Origin: Erythrocercus mccallii
Taxonomy: Eukaryota; Chordata; Aves; Passeriformes; Dicruridae
Assembly: GCA_013397435.1 (NCBI GenBank)
Contig: VZRG01001937.1
Location: forward strand, 62,001-126,000
DNA: 64,000 nt
Reading direction: 5' to 3'
A program made the position numbers and the translations under genes. Position 1 is the first letter of the stretch, and each line of letters opens with the position of its first letter. Under the pieces are notes generated by a model. That model saw only the letters and a list, made by a program, of their open reading frames with translations. It did no database searches and was not told where the DNA came from. Below, piece after piece: positions 1 through 12,854 of this stretch.

Positions 1-3000
1 CATGGCTGTGCAAAAAAGTGTGACAGCATATGGTGTGGGAATAAGCAAAAGAAGTAAAGGATAAGATTGATTTTCAAAAGGCAATCTGTCTGAGACCTCC
101 AAGACAGACAAATTGGTTTCCCCAGAGTCTGACCTCTGTGAAATGTCAAGATAAAAATGTTGGAAAGTACTGGAGCATAAATGCTCTTCTGATCTTAGGC
201 TGTATACTCATGATCCAGACCATCTGCTGGGAGCCTTACATCTATCACTTTCATTGCTTTATATTAAAAAAAAAAGAGAGAGGAAAAAAAAGAGGTTTCA
301 AAGAGCCTTGAATTTTTCAGGTGTCATTGTAAAGATGGATACTAAAAATCAGTTTTATTTTCTATACTTGAAAAGCTAGTTGATAGTAAATAATGGCCAA
401 CTGTTGAGGCCTTGTATACTAATGAGACATAGGGAGTGTCCTCTGTGACTTATATTTTATTAGTTGACTGGCAAAACTCAGTTCTGGCCAAATCTGTATC
501 CTGTCTCTTTGCTGCATTGCATTGTATCAGATTTCACTGAGTCACTGTCATTTTAAAACTTTTAGTTTCAAAGCCACTAATGTTTTAATCTAGTGGCCAG
601 CAAATGCTCTGATCTGCCTGATATTAATTCAAGAGAACAACAAAGCATTTTTGCATGGTAATTTCACATGTAAATGTTACTACAAATTATGGTATCACCA
701 AGAATAATTTTTTTATAGCACTTCAGCTCACAAGATGAAGATAGGTTCAAAAGTCCAGTGCATACAATGTATTAGTTTACTTGCTGTAATTGTAATTATT
801 TTTATGGTAATATTCAAATAATTGGATTTATAGGTCACAATATGGGCAGTGGGTGCTTTGATATCTTCTGACATCTCATCTGAACGACCAAGTTCCTCAC
901 TAAATCTTTAGTAATCTTTTAGTAATCTGCAAAATTATCTTTTTGACAGCTACTCAAGCAGTCTTTCTAGTTCAGAGGTAAATTTATGATTAGCATGGAT
1001 TCTGATTCCATCTAATTAAATATTAAATATTTTAAAAAATCTTAGTTAAATTTGAGACTCCTTTGAATAATTATTATTAAGATATTCCTGTATATTTTAC
1101 CCTAGTTTCCTTTGATTTTTGCTCCTCAGTTGTAGTTTTGAATTGCTTAAAATAAGTGCAGTTCAGAAGTTTGCTAAGCTGTTATTATACTGCAGCATTG
1201 ATTGCTAGTGATAACTTCAGTGGTTTTAGAGTGACTTCTAATTCATGTGGTATCTAAGTCTATCTTGATTAGATGCTTGGGGACAATACAGGATAAAGGG
1301 GAAAACTAAATATGGAATGACATTTTAAGAAACATAGTCCTGTTAAATTCAGGTCCACCAAAATGAGCATCACTTCAAATTCTTTGCTGTGCGTTGGAGT
1401 CTCCCTTCAGTAAACCCCTGTTGAAGAATTGTGAAAGGTTTGACAGATGAATTGCTGAGGTAATTACTTAGTTCCTTTCCATCTCACTAGCTTTTTGCCT
1501 GATAAATGAAGGCTTAAATTCTGGTTTCAACAATTCTAATCTCAGTAGCACAGTCAATTACAGTAAAATGCCTATATATTTTTTCTAGAGTCTGGCCAAT
1601 TTAAGATTCCTTCCTTCCAGTTGTTTATTGTTTAGGTCAAGAAATAGCATATATATGATAAATTTATCCAGTCACAAATAAAAAGGAAATGAAGCTTTCA
1701 GTGACAGGTGCATTTTTAGCTGATGCTGTTACCATCTACCACATAATACCTTAATTCTATTTTTAAGTGACAAATAAGTATATAAAACGAAAGCTAAGAG
1801 AGAAAATTAGGGCTTTGTATAAATATCTCACAAATAAAAATAAGGAGACAGAAGAGCCTCTTCCAGGAGAAAAAGCTAACAGACAGTGTTGTCACAAGAA
1901 CATGTTTTAGGAAATTTAAGAAAAAAAATAATACATTTGCCAATGTAATGTTTTCCTAGTATATTATAGCATTTATTTTGCCATTGTATCTTTCATAATT
2001 GCAATAGTTACAGTGTTTTAAATTTCTAACATCACTAGTTTTGACACTATTCTGTTATGATTTTCTTTTCATAGCTATTACAGTGCAGTCAGTATTCATT
2101 CTGTATGAACTAAGGCTACATTAAAATCTCATATAGTACAAATTTTACTGTCAGATACTGATGAATACTGATTGTCAAACATTTCATTAAATTCAATATG
2201 TATCTCATGTAACTCGAATATAAATGCCTACATGTCTAAATCTAAACTTTTCTGAAGTGTTTTATAACTCTCTGTAGCACCCTTAATATTAAGTATCAGA
2301 ATACCTGATATATAAAGGAATTAACAAATACTTTATTTCCTACACATGTTATTTCAGTGAAAGGTTTTCTTTTCTCCATTTAGTTGCTTTGGAAATTAAA
2401 ACTCCATGAAAGCCCAGGTTAGCACATTAGCTAGTTCACTGGAGTTTGATTATGAATTACTTTCTATCTTTGCAGGAAAGACATTCTTTAAGTTAGGCAA
2501 AGCGCACATTTCACTGTCAAGCTTGACATTCTTCTTTTAGCCCTTTGACATGTTAAATAAAATAGAACTCAGACTGCAGTGGGTAAAGTGTTTTTTTAAA
2601 ATTTCCATAAACAGAACTGGCTTATGTCTTACAGTCAAAACGATCCTGTCAAATCCATATGTCTTTCTAAAGCTCAGATGTGATTGTCACAAAAAAAATT
2701 TAAAACTGATGCAGAATCGTAAGGTGATACTTGGTGAGATCACTGTTAAGGTTCACCTTTCATTACATTTGTAACCTTAAATGTGAAACAAAAAGTCAGT
2801 ACATATGTATCCAACAGGAAACATCACACGATCAGTTAGAAAATAGATAATTCTGGAGACATACACTATTTGATCCATCATATTTATTAAAAGGAAGATT
2901 CCTGTCCCAATATAACTAATAAAATGGCATGCCATGTATATTTATAGTCATACATGGAGTAGTCTGTGCTAGGATTTAATAACAGAGAAAATAAAGAAAA

Positions 3001-6000
3001 AAGTGAGAGTTCTTCTCACATGCTCTTACAGCTTTAATATAAGCTAAGTATTTAAAATTTTAGACATTAATTCACTGCTCCTTTCCTAAGGGCTTTAATG
3101 CCCTTTCTGTTACCTAACTTTCTCTGTCTAATTTATTTGAGGCTAACACACTAATGTGTTACACACTCTTCCAAATTCCTCTAGCTTCTCAGAATGGTGA
3201 TTTTGAACAATATTGCTGATCAGTATTTGTGTACTTTTGAAAGTAGATGTTGTAGAAGAAACATTTTTGTACTCTTGTAGAAACTGTGTGTAGACAAAAA
3301 AATAAAAATTTTAAAAAGTCACAATGTCCTAGTGTTCCAAATGAAAATGAGGGAAACCCACAGTGCAATTGCTGTCATTACACTGAAGATTTTGCATAGT
3401 TAGGGCAACGATGTTCTCTGTTGTTTCTTTAAGAAAGTGGTTATCTTTCACTACTTAGAATTTTATTTCTTCACTTTCAAAATTGCCACTGTCACATAAG
3501 AAATTTCATTTCTCATTGCAATTTCAGAATTAGTGCACATTAAGTGTCAGCATACACAGTTAAATGAATGTAATATTTTTTCAGTTGGATATGAGGGGTC
3601 TTCATTCATATAAAGCACTTCATTAGACCAGGCTGTTATATAGCATGTGTTTTCTCACCTGGAAGTAATATGTATACAAAAAAGAAAGTTCTTTAGAGTG
3701 TAATCTGCTGCTGTTAGTGGAAAAGAACTACATTGTCATGATGTTCCCCTGAAAAAAAAATACCCCAACATTACCACACATCCAACAAGAATCTTTCTAT
3801 ATGCTTAGATAAATAGTATGTTAAATTGGAAGTGAGGTGAGACTTTGTGTTTGAAATTGCAAAGCATTCCACGTTTCAGTGAGTGAAACTTTGCATATGT
3901 GGGAAGCCTCAAGTTACTCACAAACCTCAATATATTCATGTAAAAAATGCATTGACATCAAAGTATGAAAGATACCCTTTGTTCTCTCTACCTCTGTCTT
4001 AACTTTTGAATTCTCAGAATAGATATGTCTAATGATTTTTTAAGATGTATATTTCTTCTTATAAAATAATATAAAATGGTTCTTATAAAATAATTTGAAA
4101 TCAGTAGTGTCAAATATTACAGGTGAGTTTATGGACATACACATGAAACAGCAATGACAGAAAAGAGAAATGACAGAAGATAACCATGTTAATATTTACT
4201 CAGAATAACAATTTCTGCGGGTTTGCTAACGCTTCTTTAATTAGAAGTATAGGATGCATGATAAAAAACCACAAACATCTATGTGCATATGCATGCAATA
4301 GAAACTCATTCTGAAAAATGTCTACTGTTTTGGGACCAAGTTTTCTTCTTTGTGTTTAATTCTGTCTTCATATTTCACTTTTTTGAAAGTTTTAGCTTTT
4401 ATTTTAAGCAGAATATTCACTTTGTTATCTGATTGTTAGTGATGTGGCTACTTTTTAATAATACATATTTAAATGAGCTATGTGGAAAGAATTTGACTCC
4501 AAAAATTCCATTAATATCTCTATTTTTCAAATTATAAAAGCATCAGAGCTTTGTATTTGTTATATTTTAAGTCCAGAAGAGAAAATAGAAAATTTTGATA
4601 CATAAAGTTTGTGAGTTGGTTTAACTCAGTGGAGGTAGCCATGAATGGCCTAAATGAATTTAAACATGGGAGTACTTCAGTTTTCAGTTACCCCTATAGA
4701 ACTTGCCAATTCCTTGCTGTCATTTTGCATTGACACATGGACAGTGTCAAAGTTGTCCCAAGGGTTTCTCCTAAAATGGAACAAGTAAAAATGCCACCCT
4801 AATTTTTCTCATTTTCTATATAAGCAGAAAGTTACCTTGCTTTTATTGCTGCTTACATTTGAGATCAGGACCAAGTACCAGAACAGAGAGAGAACTGAGA
4901 GCAGGGAAAGAAATCTCAAAGATCTGAAATAACTCTGGAAAGTTTTCAAATTCCTGCATTTCAGGTTTTTAGATTTGAAAGCATTACACGTGTATGCAAG
5001 CACATCATACTTTGTTTCACAGTCTTATGCCAGGCTTACAGGAATTTTTTTCACCTCTTGCTAGTGCCATTGCATCCATTTACAAGATTCCCACACTTGC
5101 AAACTTGACTGCTGTGTAACTGTTTTGATGAAAAACATTAATCCAACCCTGAGTCTTTTGCAGTCTGTGAGACTTAATGACTGATTTCTAATTCTTGATT
5201 GTGTTTGACATTTTGTTGAGAACAAATTTTTGACTAAGACCTATATTTTCAGTGTCCAGAGCTCATTTTACTTGGCGAAACCTGATTTTGAAAGCTATAA
5301 GAAAAAATAGTCAGTTCCAAGCTGGTAAAAATGATTTGGGTTCTGAAGGTCATTTCAGTGTTTATAAATTTGGGGGCAGAGGGAAGGAAGAAGAAAAATA
5401 ATCATTCTGATACCTCTAATAAAATTCTGTGGATTTATGAGTGAAAAAAAATTATGTTCTTGAGCTTCAAGGTAATCAGACAAAAAAAAGACAGTTTCTG
5501 TCTTTATGTAAATATCTTCAATGATCTCTTAAGCTGAGAGTCCTCCCTCTAGATTATGAATCATACGTAAATTCTTGGTCAGACTACTGAGTTTTCCTGA
5601 TCTTATGTTGTAGATCATCTTGGCATGCTCCTGGGCTCAATAACTGCAAACAGTTAACTAAAGAGGGGAGTGAGATACTCCAAAGGTTTGATGTAGGTAC
5701 ATTTCTGGAGCTGAAAGGAGCAGTACCTCTGCTCTGTGAAACAGCCCTGCAATCTTCCCCCTCTGACTGCACTGTGTTCCTGCTCAAACAGCACCTGCAC
5801 AGAGACATCTGTCCAAAAGCACTGAGGAACTTTGTACTCTGTGAAAATATGCCAGCCTGCCTGTTTCAGAGAGGTTTGATCCAGCCTGAAACATTACCTC
5901 GTAAATTGTACATTTTAAATAAAGCATCAAAAATACAGGGGAAAATTAATGTTTTGTTTCTTCTGATGCTGTTTAAAACTACTGTAAGATTTCACCAGTG

Positions 6001-7739
6001 TGAAACTTAATAAGATTTAGAAGAAATTGAGAACCAATTAGTTTAGTTTAAGAACCATAAAAATTATGCTAGGCTAAATGTGACATGTTTAAATAAATGA
6101 GTAGCAACACCTTTGCGACTTGAAGTCATTATTTCATTACTCCCCAAAATTTTATTTTTGGGTCACAGATGGCAATGTTATCAACTTTTGGATTTTCACG
6201 AATTTCTACTTTTTGAAGGTGAGATGTGGAAATGCACTCAAGCCTACAAAGAAATTGCCTAAATAGAGATTCGACAAAAATGTGAACTAAAAAGGCCAGG
6301 TTTCGCTTTTGACTGGTTGGCTTTTCTGTATGTTTGTCTTTGAGAATCACTTTAACTTCTAAAGAACAGAAATGCTGATTAAGTAAGAGATTTCAGAAAA
6401 TTACTAAAAATCTCTAAAATGTGATTTCCCTACAATGCCCGTGCCCATTTCCAGAATAATAAATCCTTAAACACAGTGAAAGTGATGCATTAGAGAGTGT
6501 CAAAATTATCATTTGTTCCAGACAAGCTGGTAGTGAGTATGCATATGTTATTAGTATGTGGTCTGGTATAATCTGTGAAAAATTACTTTGTGAGCACAGT
6601 CACAGAGGACTCCATCCAGTAAAACATCTAAAAATGCTTTTTTTCTCTTTTCTATAGATGACAAGGACAAGTTTAGAATCATTAAAAAATCCAAGAAAGA
6701 AAAGACTTTTCATATTAAAAAGAGTCCTAAGATTCTCTTTTATTCTTAAGCAAGTTTTGCTATGCCTAAGAGCATTGTATGAAAATTTTGAGCATGTAGC
6801 CAAGTTAACCCCAAATTTAATGCTATTCATAATAACAAATAATATAATAATATAACAATTACAATATGCCGTGCTAGATCAGAAAGCACAGTCTTGTTTA
6901 ATAGTGGATTAAATATCTTGGAGATTTATTAAATTTACAGAAATATAAGTATTTTTACAACCCTTTTGTTATATTTCCACCCCTTTCTTATAGAGAAAGA
7001 CATTGTTAATGCAAACCTAAAGCAATGGCTCAGTTTAATAGGGCATTCAGTTAGAAAAAATAAAAAGTTTCTTTTGCAAGACCATCTATTTTACAAGTCC
7101 ACTAAGGGAAAAAAAAGGAGGTAAGATGGTCATTGACAGACTTAGGCAAAACTGTTATTGTGAATGATTTATTTTCTGAAAACTGTGCTTTAAAGAGTAC
7201 CAAAACTATTAGAAAATTAGAAGACTTAATAGGTCCAAAAGAGAGAGATCAAAAATTATTGAAAATAGAAAAATAAAACCATTTAAATGTAGTTTGCTTT
7301 GAATTTAGCCAAATACATTTTAAAAGATTACACAGGCAAAAAAAAAAGTCAAAACTTTGCCTTGGACTGAATTAAGCACTTAATTGAAACATTATTTTAT
7401 TTCCTGCCAGTGAGATAAAACACTTTTTCTGTTCCAGATTGACCAGAAATTCACTTTCTCATTTTTTATTTTTTATTTTAAATATATATCTTTAAATATA
7501 CTTTTCCCCCCTGTTTTTTTCACAAGGAAAATCACTTTGCCTTAGCTGATAACAGTGAACTCTTTAGATCTACTGTGTCCACTCTTCTAGCAGCACATTT
7601 AGGGCTGTTGACCCACGAGGAGAGGTTACATCAGAGATGAGCGAAAAACCGGATTAACCACAATTTTTAGTTCTGCTGGACTTGTTGGCACAGTTCTCTG
7701 TGTTAACATCATGGCATTGAATATCAGGGGAAAAGGAGG
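1..7739. other. AT-rich non-coding DNA, no gene seen
   Basis: Only short open frames (under about 80 codons) occur here, scattered over both strands, with no recognisable domain and no paired splice-like structure. Base composition is AT-rich with many short A and T runs. A 15-bp direct repeat (core TTCTTATAAAATAAT, about 4056-4070 and 4080-4094) is the only local duplication noted. No LINE tail, LTR end, tRNA or long tandem array was recognised. This may be intergenic or intronic sequence. Confidence 0.75.
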
Positions 7740-7990
7740 GAGGAAGAACTATTCTGGGGGAGACCAAAGCACCAGCACACATCTGCAGCGAGCAAGGAGG
7801 CTACAGGGATGAAGGGAGCAGCGTAGGTGAAATCCGCTAAGGAGGCAGTGCTTGGCCAGAGGTGCAGCACAAGGCGGGCAACAGAGACACAGGCTCCGAA
7901 AAGCTTGGGAGATGCTGATCTGCAAGAAGCAGCTGGAGGTGAGAGAACAGCTGCTCTGTGGCAGAGGGCAGATATCCATCAAAACTAACA
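7740..7990. other. GC- and CpG-richer patch of unknown origin
   Basis: This 250-bp block is clearly richer in G+C than the AT-rich DNA around it, and holds several CpG dinucleotides in about 150 bp (for example in GCAGCGAGC, GCAGCGTAGG, AATCCGC, AAGGCGGGC and GGCTCCG). An 80-codon minus-strand frame spans it, rich in Cys, Leu and Ser, which is what a purine-rich strand gives by chance in that frame. I do not recognise it as CR1 or as an LTR. It could be an old repeat fragment, a small regulatory element or a decayed exon. No function is assigned. Confidence 0.35.
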
Positions 7991-10900
7991 AGTTACAGAA
8001 CTAATTAAATTCCCAGTTGCTTTTAGGCAAATGAGTAACACCATTAATTAGGATGGCCTTTTTTCCATCTCCACTGGTCAGAGGGCACTAGCTTTTTGTT
8101 TCGAATTCAGACTGCACTATTAGAAACTATCTCTGCCATCTCAGGAGGAAAAGAAATGCTTTTGGAAAAGGGGTTTGTGTCTTATGTGATAAACCATTAT
8201 TTATATTTGGAGAGTGTTCATAACTTCCTATGTACAAAGGATTCTTCTCCCAGCAATTCCACATAAATCTCTCTGTTCCTTAGCATTATTATTTCAAAAA
8301 ACAACCCTACCACCCCCTCCCCCCCACAAACCACAACTAAAAATTAAAGATGAATGGGAGAAATTAGGAGGATTGCTTTCTATTTAATTTTGAGTTACTG
8401 TTTTCTACATGGGCAAGCAATGACAGCAACAAGGTCACAATCTCACAGACCCAAACAAAATTACTCTTGGGTTAAGGAGGTCTACTGCTATTTGGTTGCT
8501 TGAATTTGGCTCAAGGATAGTTGTATTTTTAGCTGCATAGTAGCACAATTTCAAGAGCGCTCACTGTGGGTGTTAGCCAGCAGCCTAGTTGTTCAAGCAG
8601 TAATCTGTGAACAGATTTGGAAGTTATTTCCTTCTAACTTCAGCTACAGGCTGACATGGAAACAAAACCCAGTTCTTCAGCTCAGAGCTCTGGCAAGATC
8701 TATCAGAAGTAGAGCCCAGACCATTATTCGCAGTTAGCTTCTTGCCTCCGGTGCATTTTGCTGTTTCACTGTTCCTAGTCTGAGTTATCCATGGATATAC
8801 CTGGAAAAAGGGTTCCTGGGGAAGCAGGCATCACCAGTGGCTGGTGCCTAATCCAGAGCAGGCAGCTTGTACACTGGTTCCCAGCAGAAACTTTCATGTT
8901 GTGCATGAAAGGAGGTACCCAATGAATTTTGACAAGTACTTTAGAAGTTGGACAGTGCTAGAAAAGAAAAAGATTTTTGACTGCTTTGATTGCTCCCATG
9001 AATGTAGAAATTTAAATTCTTCCCAGTTTTGGTTCAGTTTACACAATTTATGTCTTCATCTGAGCCCTTACTCTAACCAATGCGTTGAGGTAGGTTTTGA
9101 TCAAGTTTTTAAAACACTTGTAGAACTTGTACTAAAATACTGTACATTTTGGGTTTATTCCTTTTTGAGCTGAGGGCTCTCAAGAATTAATTTCCAAACT
9201 TTTGTATGAATTTTCTAATGTACTTTGTTTTGGACGAAGCTAAGGATTGTTGCCTGTGAACTACTCAGGGGATACACTCTGTATCCATGTATACCAAACT
9301 GCATTTAAATATTTAATGCTGTACAATAGCATAAATGTGATAGTGTCTTTCTCTCAGAGGTTTATTCCATCAAAATTAACAAATAAAACTAATCTATGCA
9401 GAATACTTTGTTTTTCTATGCCAGAAATGTCCAAAATTTTTGAATGAAGAATTTTTACATTTCAGTCTGGTGATCTATAGCTAGTTTCTGTTCAAGATTT
9501 ACAATTCATGACAACACATGATTTATTTTTCACAGATAATACTAATAGTACATCCATTGGGTTTATACAGAATTTAAATATCTATAATAGGCATAAGCCA
9601 TGCTGAAATTTATCTGATATTCTCTTTGGAGCTGATGACTGTGTGTTACCCATGAATTTAGTCAGTTTCTTAATTAATCTTAATTTCTTGAGCTCCATCA
9701 TGTCTTCACTTTACAAGTCATATATAGACTGTCAGCCCTTGAAAATTTCTTTTGTTCATGATCAGTCACAACATGATATAGCAGAACCAGAGGTTTAGAA
9801 CAGAGGCAGCACACTTCAGGGACTTCCTGACTCCTGAAATTAATTTCTTTTTCTTCCCCTGAATATTAAACAGTTTGAATTTAGTGCATTATGGGCATGC
9901 CACAGATCTCATCTTTTGTGGTGAGCCTGAAAGACGAGATTTTCAGAATCCTGTAACATAGTTTTATTTATTATTATCTTTCTTGCTTAGCTATTTTAAA
10001 ATTATTTATTTATTTTTAAGAAGAGTTCAGGAATCTTTGTGTGTACTGCAATTTGAAAAGATGGCAGAGTATCTTAGGAGTACAACAGAATTTGCAGATA
10101 TTAGAAGCTTGAAGAAATTAAAGATATGAAACCAATTCATTCTATAGCCACTTTAATTCTATAAAAATAAGCAGATGGATTCAGCTTAGGTGAAAGTGTA
10201 AGCCAAGCTCAGATTCTGTTAAAAACAAAATGCAATTTAATTACTTATTCTAGCTGATCTACCAGTTTATCTTCGTGATGCACAGACATTGGAGATGCCA
10301 AGAAATTATATCATATCAATGTCAATGTGAAGCTATTTACATCTACCTTGTGCTTTGGTTGCAGTACAGGATACAAAAATATAGCATGCTCAAGGTTTGA
10401 TGAGTAACGCCTTTGTTATGCCCACTAACTAGCACTAAATTAGAGCACAACACCCCTGGCAGTACACATGACAGCTGCATGAACATAAGATGAATTCTTT
10501 TCATCAGTATATTACAATTAATGGCATGTGAATTCATAATGATCAAACACTTCTCATGCCCAAGAAAAGCTGTATCAGCTTCTCTTCTTTCTCTTTCTCT
10601 TCTCTTCTTCTTTCGTATCAGCTATTCAGAACACGAAATGTACCAGCTCATCAAGGTACCCTTGGAATGAGTGGCAATTTTTAATAGGCTGGTAAGTTAG
10701 AAGAAGAGGTGACAAAGTCATTATCAAATATATATTTGTCATCTTATTTGACATTTCCACAATGGCAAAGGCTTGACAAATACATTAAAATTGGTGTTGG
10801 AGATGTTTAGGGATTCTGGGAAACTCCAGTCTTTTGTTCACTGCTGACACTTGTCCCTCATGACCCATTCAATCAGTCAGGCCAAAGGACCAAGCTCAGT

Positions 10901-12214
10901 CTTTCTCTTGGCTTTATAAATAGGGCTTGGAGGCATGACTGTATTTTTTACTCATATTGCTATGCTTCAAAATGCATAGTTCTAAGCATTTCTGTAACCT
11001 CTGTTCTGGTGGCAGCTGAGGATGTTAACAACAGCTACCCAAAAGGCTCCTCTTCGGAGAAGAGAACTTTTTTAACTGAGGTACATTTTTTAGATCTAGA
11101 CTGATGATGGATGATTCACATTGCTAAGAACCTAAGAAGTGTCATGTTATCTTCATCTGAAAGTCCACATACAGCACACAGCATCTAGGATTACCCCTGA
11201 GTCCAAGAATGTGCTCCATTTACACTCACAAGCCAAAAACCCCTGTCGTCTTAGTTTAGGTGGAGAAAAAAAGTTGCAGACACATGCAAACAGGAGTCTA
11301 ACAGTAGCATGAATTGTGGAAATAACAGAAAAAGAGGATAACCCAGGTCTGGTAGGGCCTGCTGAGCCATTTTCCCAACTGACTATGCAATCTAGGAATA
11401 ATTCTCATCTCCCAGTGGTATTTTTGACACATTTTCTGACAGCTTTATTTTATCAACCAGAGTTACAAAGTATTTACAAATGGGAGCATATACACTTTTG
11501 GAAACAAAAACCTTGTTTCATCTGGGTTGCATTTTGGTTTATTAAATTCTACTAATTGCATCATCCACATGTGCATTGACCAAGGCAAGTCACTGGCTTT
11601 TAATGTGTTTGGGATTAGGGAAACACAGTAAGAAATAGATTTACTTCCAAAAACTATGAAGGCTAACCCTCTATTCAAATTTAAATTTTCTGTCATGTGC
11701 AGAAAACTTAAAGGCTTGGAATGAATCTTTCCACATCCTAGAGATTGTGCTGAGAGCTCCTTCTGTAAGCAGAGCAGTCAAAGCCAGGAGACTGAAGAGA
11801 TGCCTGAAAGACAAGTTAACTTCCATAGAGCAAATTGTTCTTGCTTGTTTTCCACTAAAGGAGTGATGTCAAATAGAGGATTTAGCAGGAAAGATGGGGA
11901 AACCTAATCCAATCACAAAGCAGTAATGACTGAATGTTGTTCTGCATTGCCTTTCCATTTATTAATGGCTGCTTCCAACCTGAGATCTAATAAACAGTCT
12001 TCCTTTCTACGTTGAACACTATATTTCAAATTATTTTAGTGTAATCAGTGTTTCTCAGTTTGTAATATTTAATCTCTTTAATGCAGCAATAATAAGAAGA
12101 AAGAAAAATTTGAACCCACACACAAGTAAACTTTAAAAAAAAAAAGAATGATGACAATTACTGATGTTTGCTCACCATGCATAAAATTGCTACTCCTGAA
12201 TGATATGGAATGAT
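7991..12214. other. AT-rich non-coding DNA, no gene seen
   Basis: No supported gene. The longest plus-strand frame (8844-9173, 109 codons) shows no domain, signal peptide or coding-like composition. A C-rich run lies near 8311-8326. The only structured element noticed is the flanked pyrimidine tract at 10572-10623, listed separately. Confidence 0.7.
10572..10623 (+). repeat. Pyrimidine tract flanked by 9-bp direct repeats
   Basis: An uninterrupted run of C and T occupies 10579-10614. It is bracketed by two exact copies of GTATCAGCT at 10572-10580 and 10615-10623. Such a layout can arise by slippage or a small tandem duplication followed by expansion of the tract. It is too short for a mobile element and has no coding potential. 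Confidence 0.7.
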
Positions 12215-12220
12215 CCCATT
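12215..12220. repeat. Target-site duplication, left copy (CCCATT)
   Basis: CCCATT lies immediately before the TG of the LTR at 12221 and is repeated exactly after its terminal CA (12849-12854). A 6-bp duplication fits ERVK-like or alpharetrovirus-like integrases. Confidence 0.8.
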
Positions 12221-12604
12221 TGTTGTGGTGTGCTTTGTTAAGTTCGTTGAGTTCTTTGTATGTTCAGTTCAGGTTCACTTATGTAATGAGTTGTATGTAC
12301 CCCTATGTAAGCCGCATGAGTTCTCAGCCCTCAGTTTTTCCCGCCCTCGGTTGTTTACTCCCCTACCTCACATGTTTCCTGTTCCCTGTCCATGTGCCCC
12401 TGTCTGTCCATCATCTGGTCCTGTCATCCCTGTGTCTGTCCTGTCGGCTGTGAGGTGATGGGTGATTGGCGGGCAGGGGATCACCCCATATCACCCCATA
12501 CCCCCTCTTTCCCTGTTGGTCATGGATGTAGACACCCCTTGATGTCATCCCTTAAGCCCTCTGCTCATTGGATGTCCCTTGCTCTCCGCCCCTGTCTCAT
12601 GTTC

Positions 12605-12611
12605 TTAAATA
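12605..12611 (+). promoter_or_regulatory. TATA-like box of the LTR
   Basis: TTAAATA sits about 65 bp upstream of the AATAAA signal in the same strand, the expected order for a retroviral U3/R junction. Activity is not implied. Confidence 0.5.
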
Positions 12612-12675
12612 CCCCAGTTCTAGTTGTACTCTGCTCTTGAGCTCAGGCTGCCTACCCACATGGGTCTCCCAGGTG

Positions 12676-12681
12676 AATAAA
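12676..12681 (+). terminator. Polyadenylation signal AATAAA of the LTR
   Basis: Canonical AATAAA inside the solo LTR, downstream of the TATA-like box and upstream of a T- and G-containing stretch. It is the expected R-region poly(A) signal. Confidence 0.6.
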
Positions 12682-12848
12682 CCTTCCCGTTGTTCACTCT
12701 GCTCGAGTGTCCTGCCTCTGTTTCCCTGTCGACGTGCTTCCAACAAGGTGTCACTGCAGGAAGAACCCACAGGCAGACAGTGGTCTGCCTGGTCTGTGGT
12801 TGCCCCCTGAAAAGATTAGAGCTGCCGGGTCACCAAAGAGCAGCCACA

Positions 12849-12854
12849 CCCATT
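12849..12854. repeat. Target-site duplication, right copy (CCCATT)
   Basis: Exact copy of 12215-12220 directly after the CA end of the solo LTR. Confidence 0.8.

Larger units (their letters stand above)
12221..12848 (+). mobile_element. Solo LTR of an endogenous retrovirus (628 bp, 6-bp TSD)
   Basis: The element starts TGTTGTGG and ends GCCACA, so it has the TG...CA termini of a retroviral LTR, and a perfect CCCATT duplication flanks it. It is much more C- and GC-rich than its surroundings. In the plus orientation it has a TATA-like TTAAATA (12605-12611) and an AATAAA signal (12676-12681), giving a U3-R-U5 reading with a long U5 of roughly 150 bp. The U3 holds an exact 10-bp tandem pair (TCACCCCATA at 12481-12500) and many CCTGTC-type motifs. 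No internal retroviral sequence follows, so this is a solo LTR left by recombination between two LTRs. Four overlapping open frames cross it, but they are by-products of its composition. The family is unknown to me; ERVK-like is inferred from TSD length. Confidence 0.85.
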
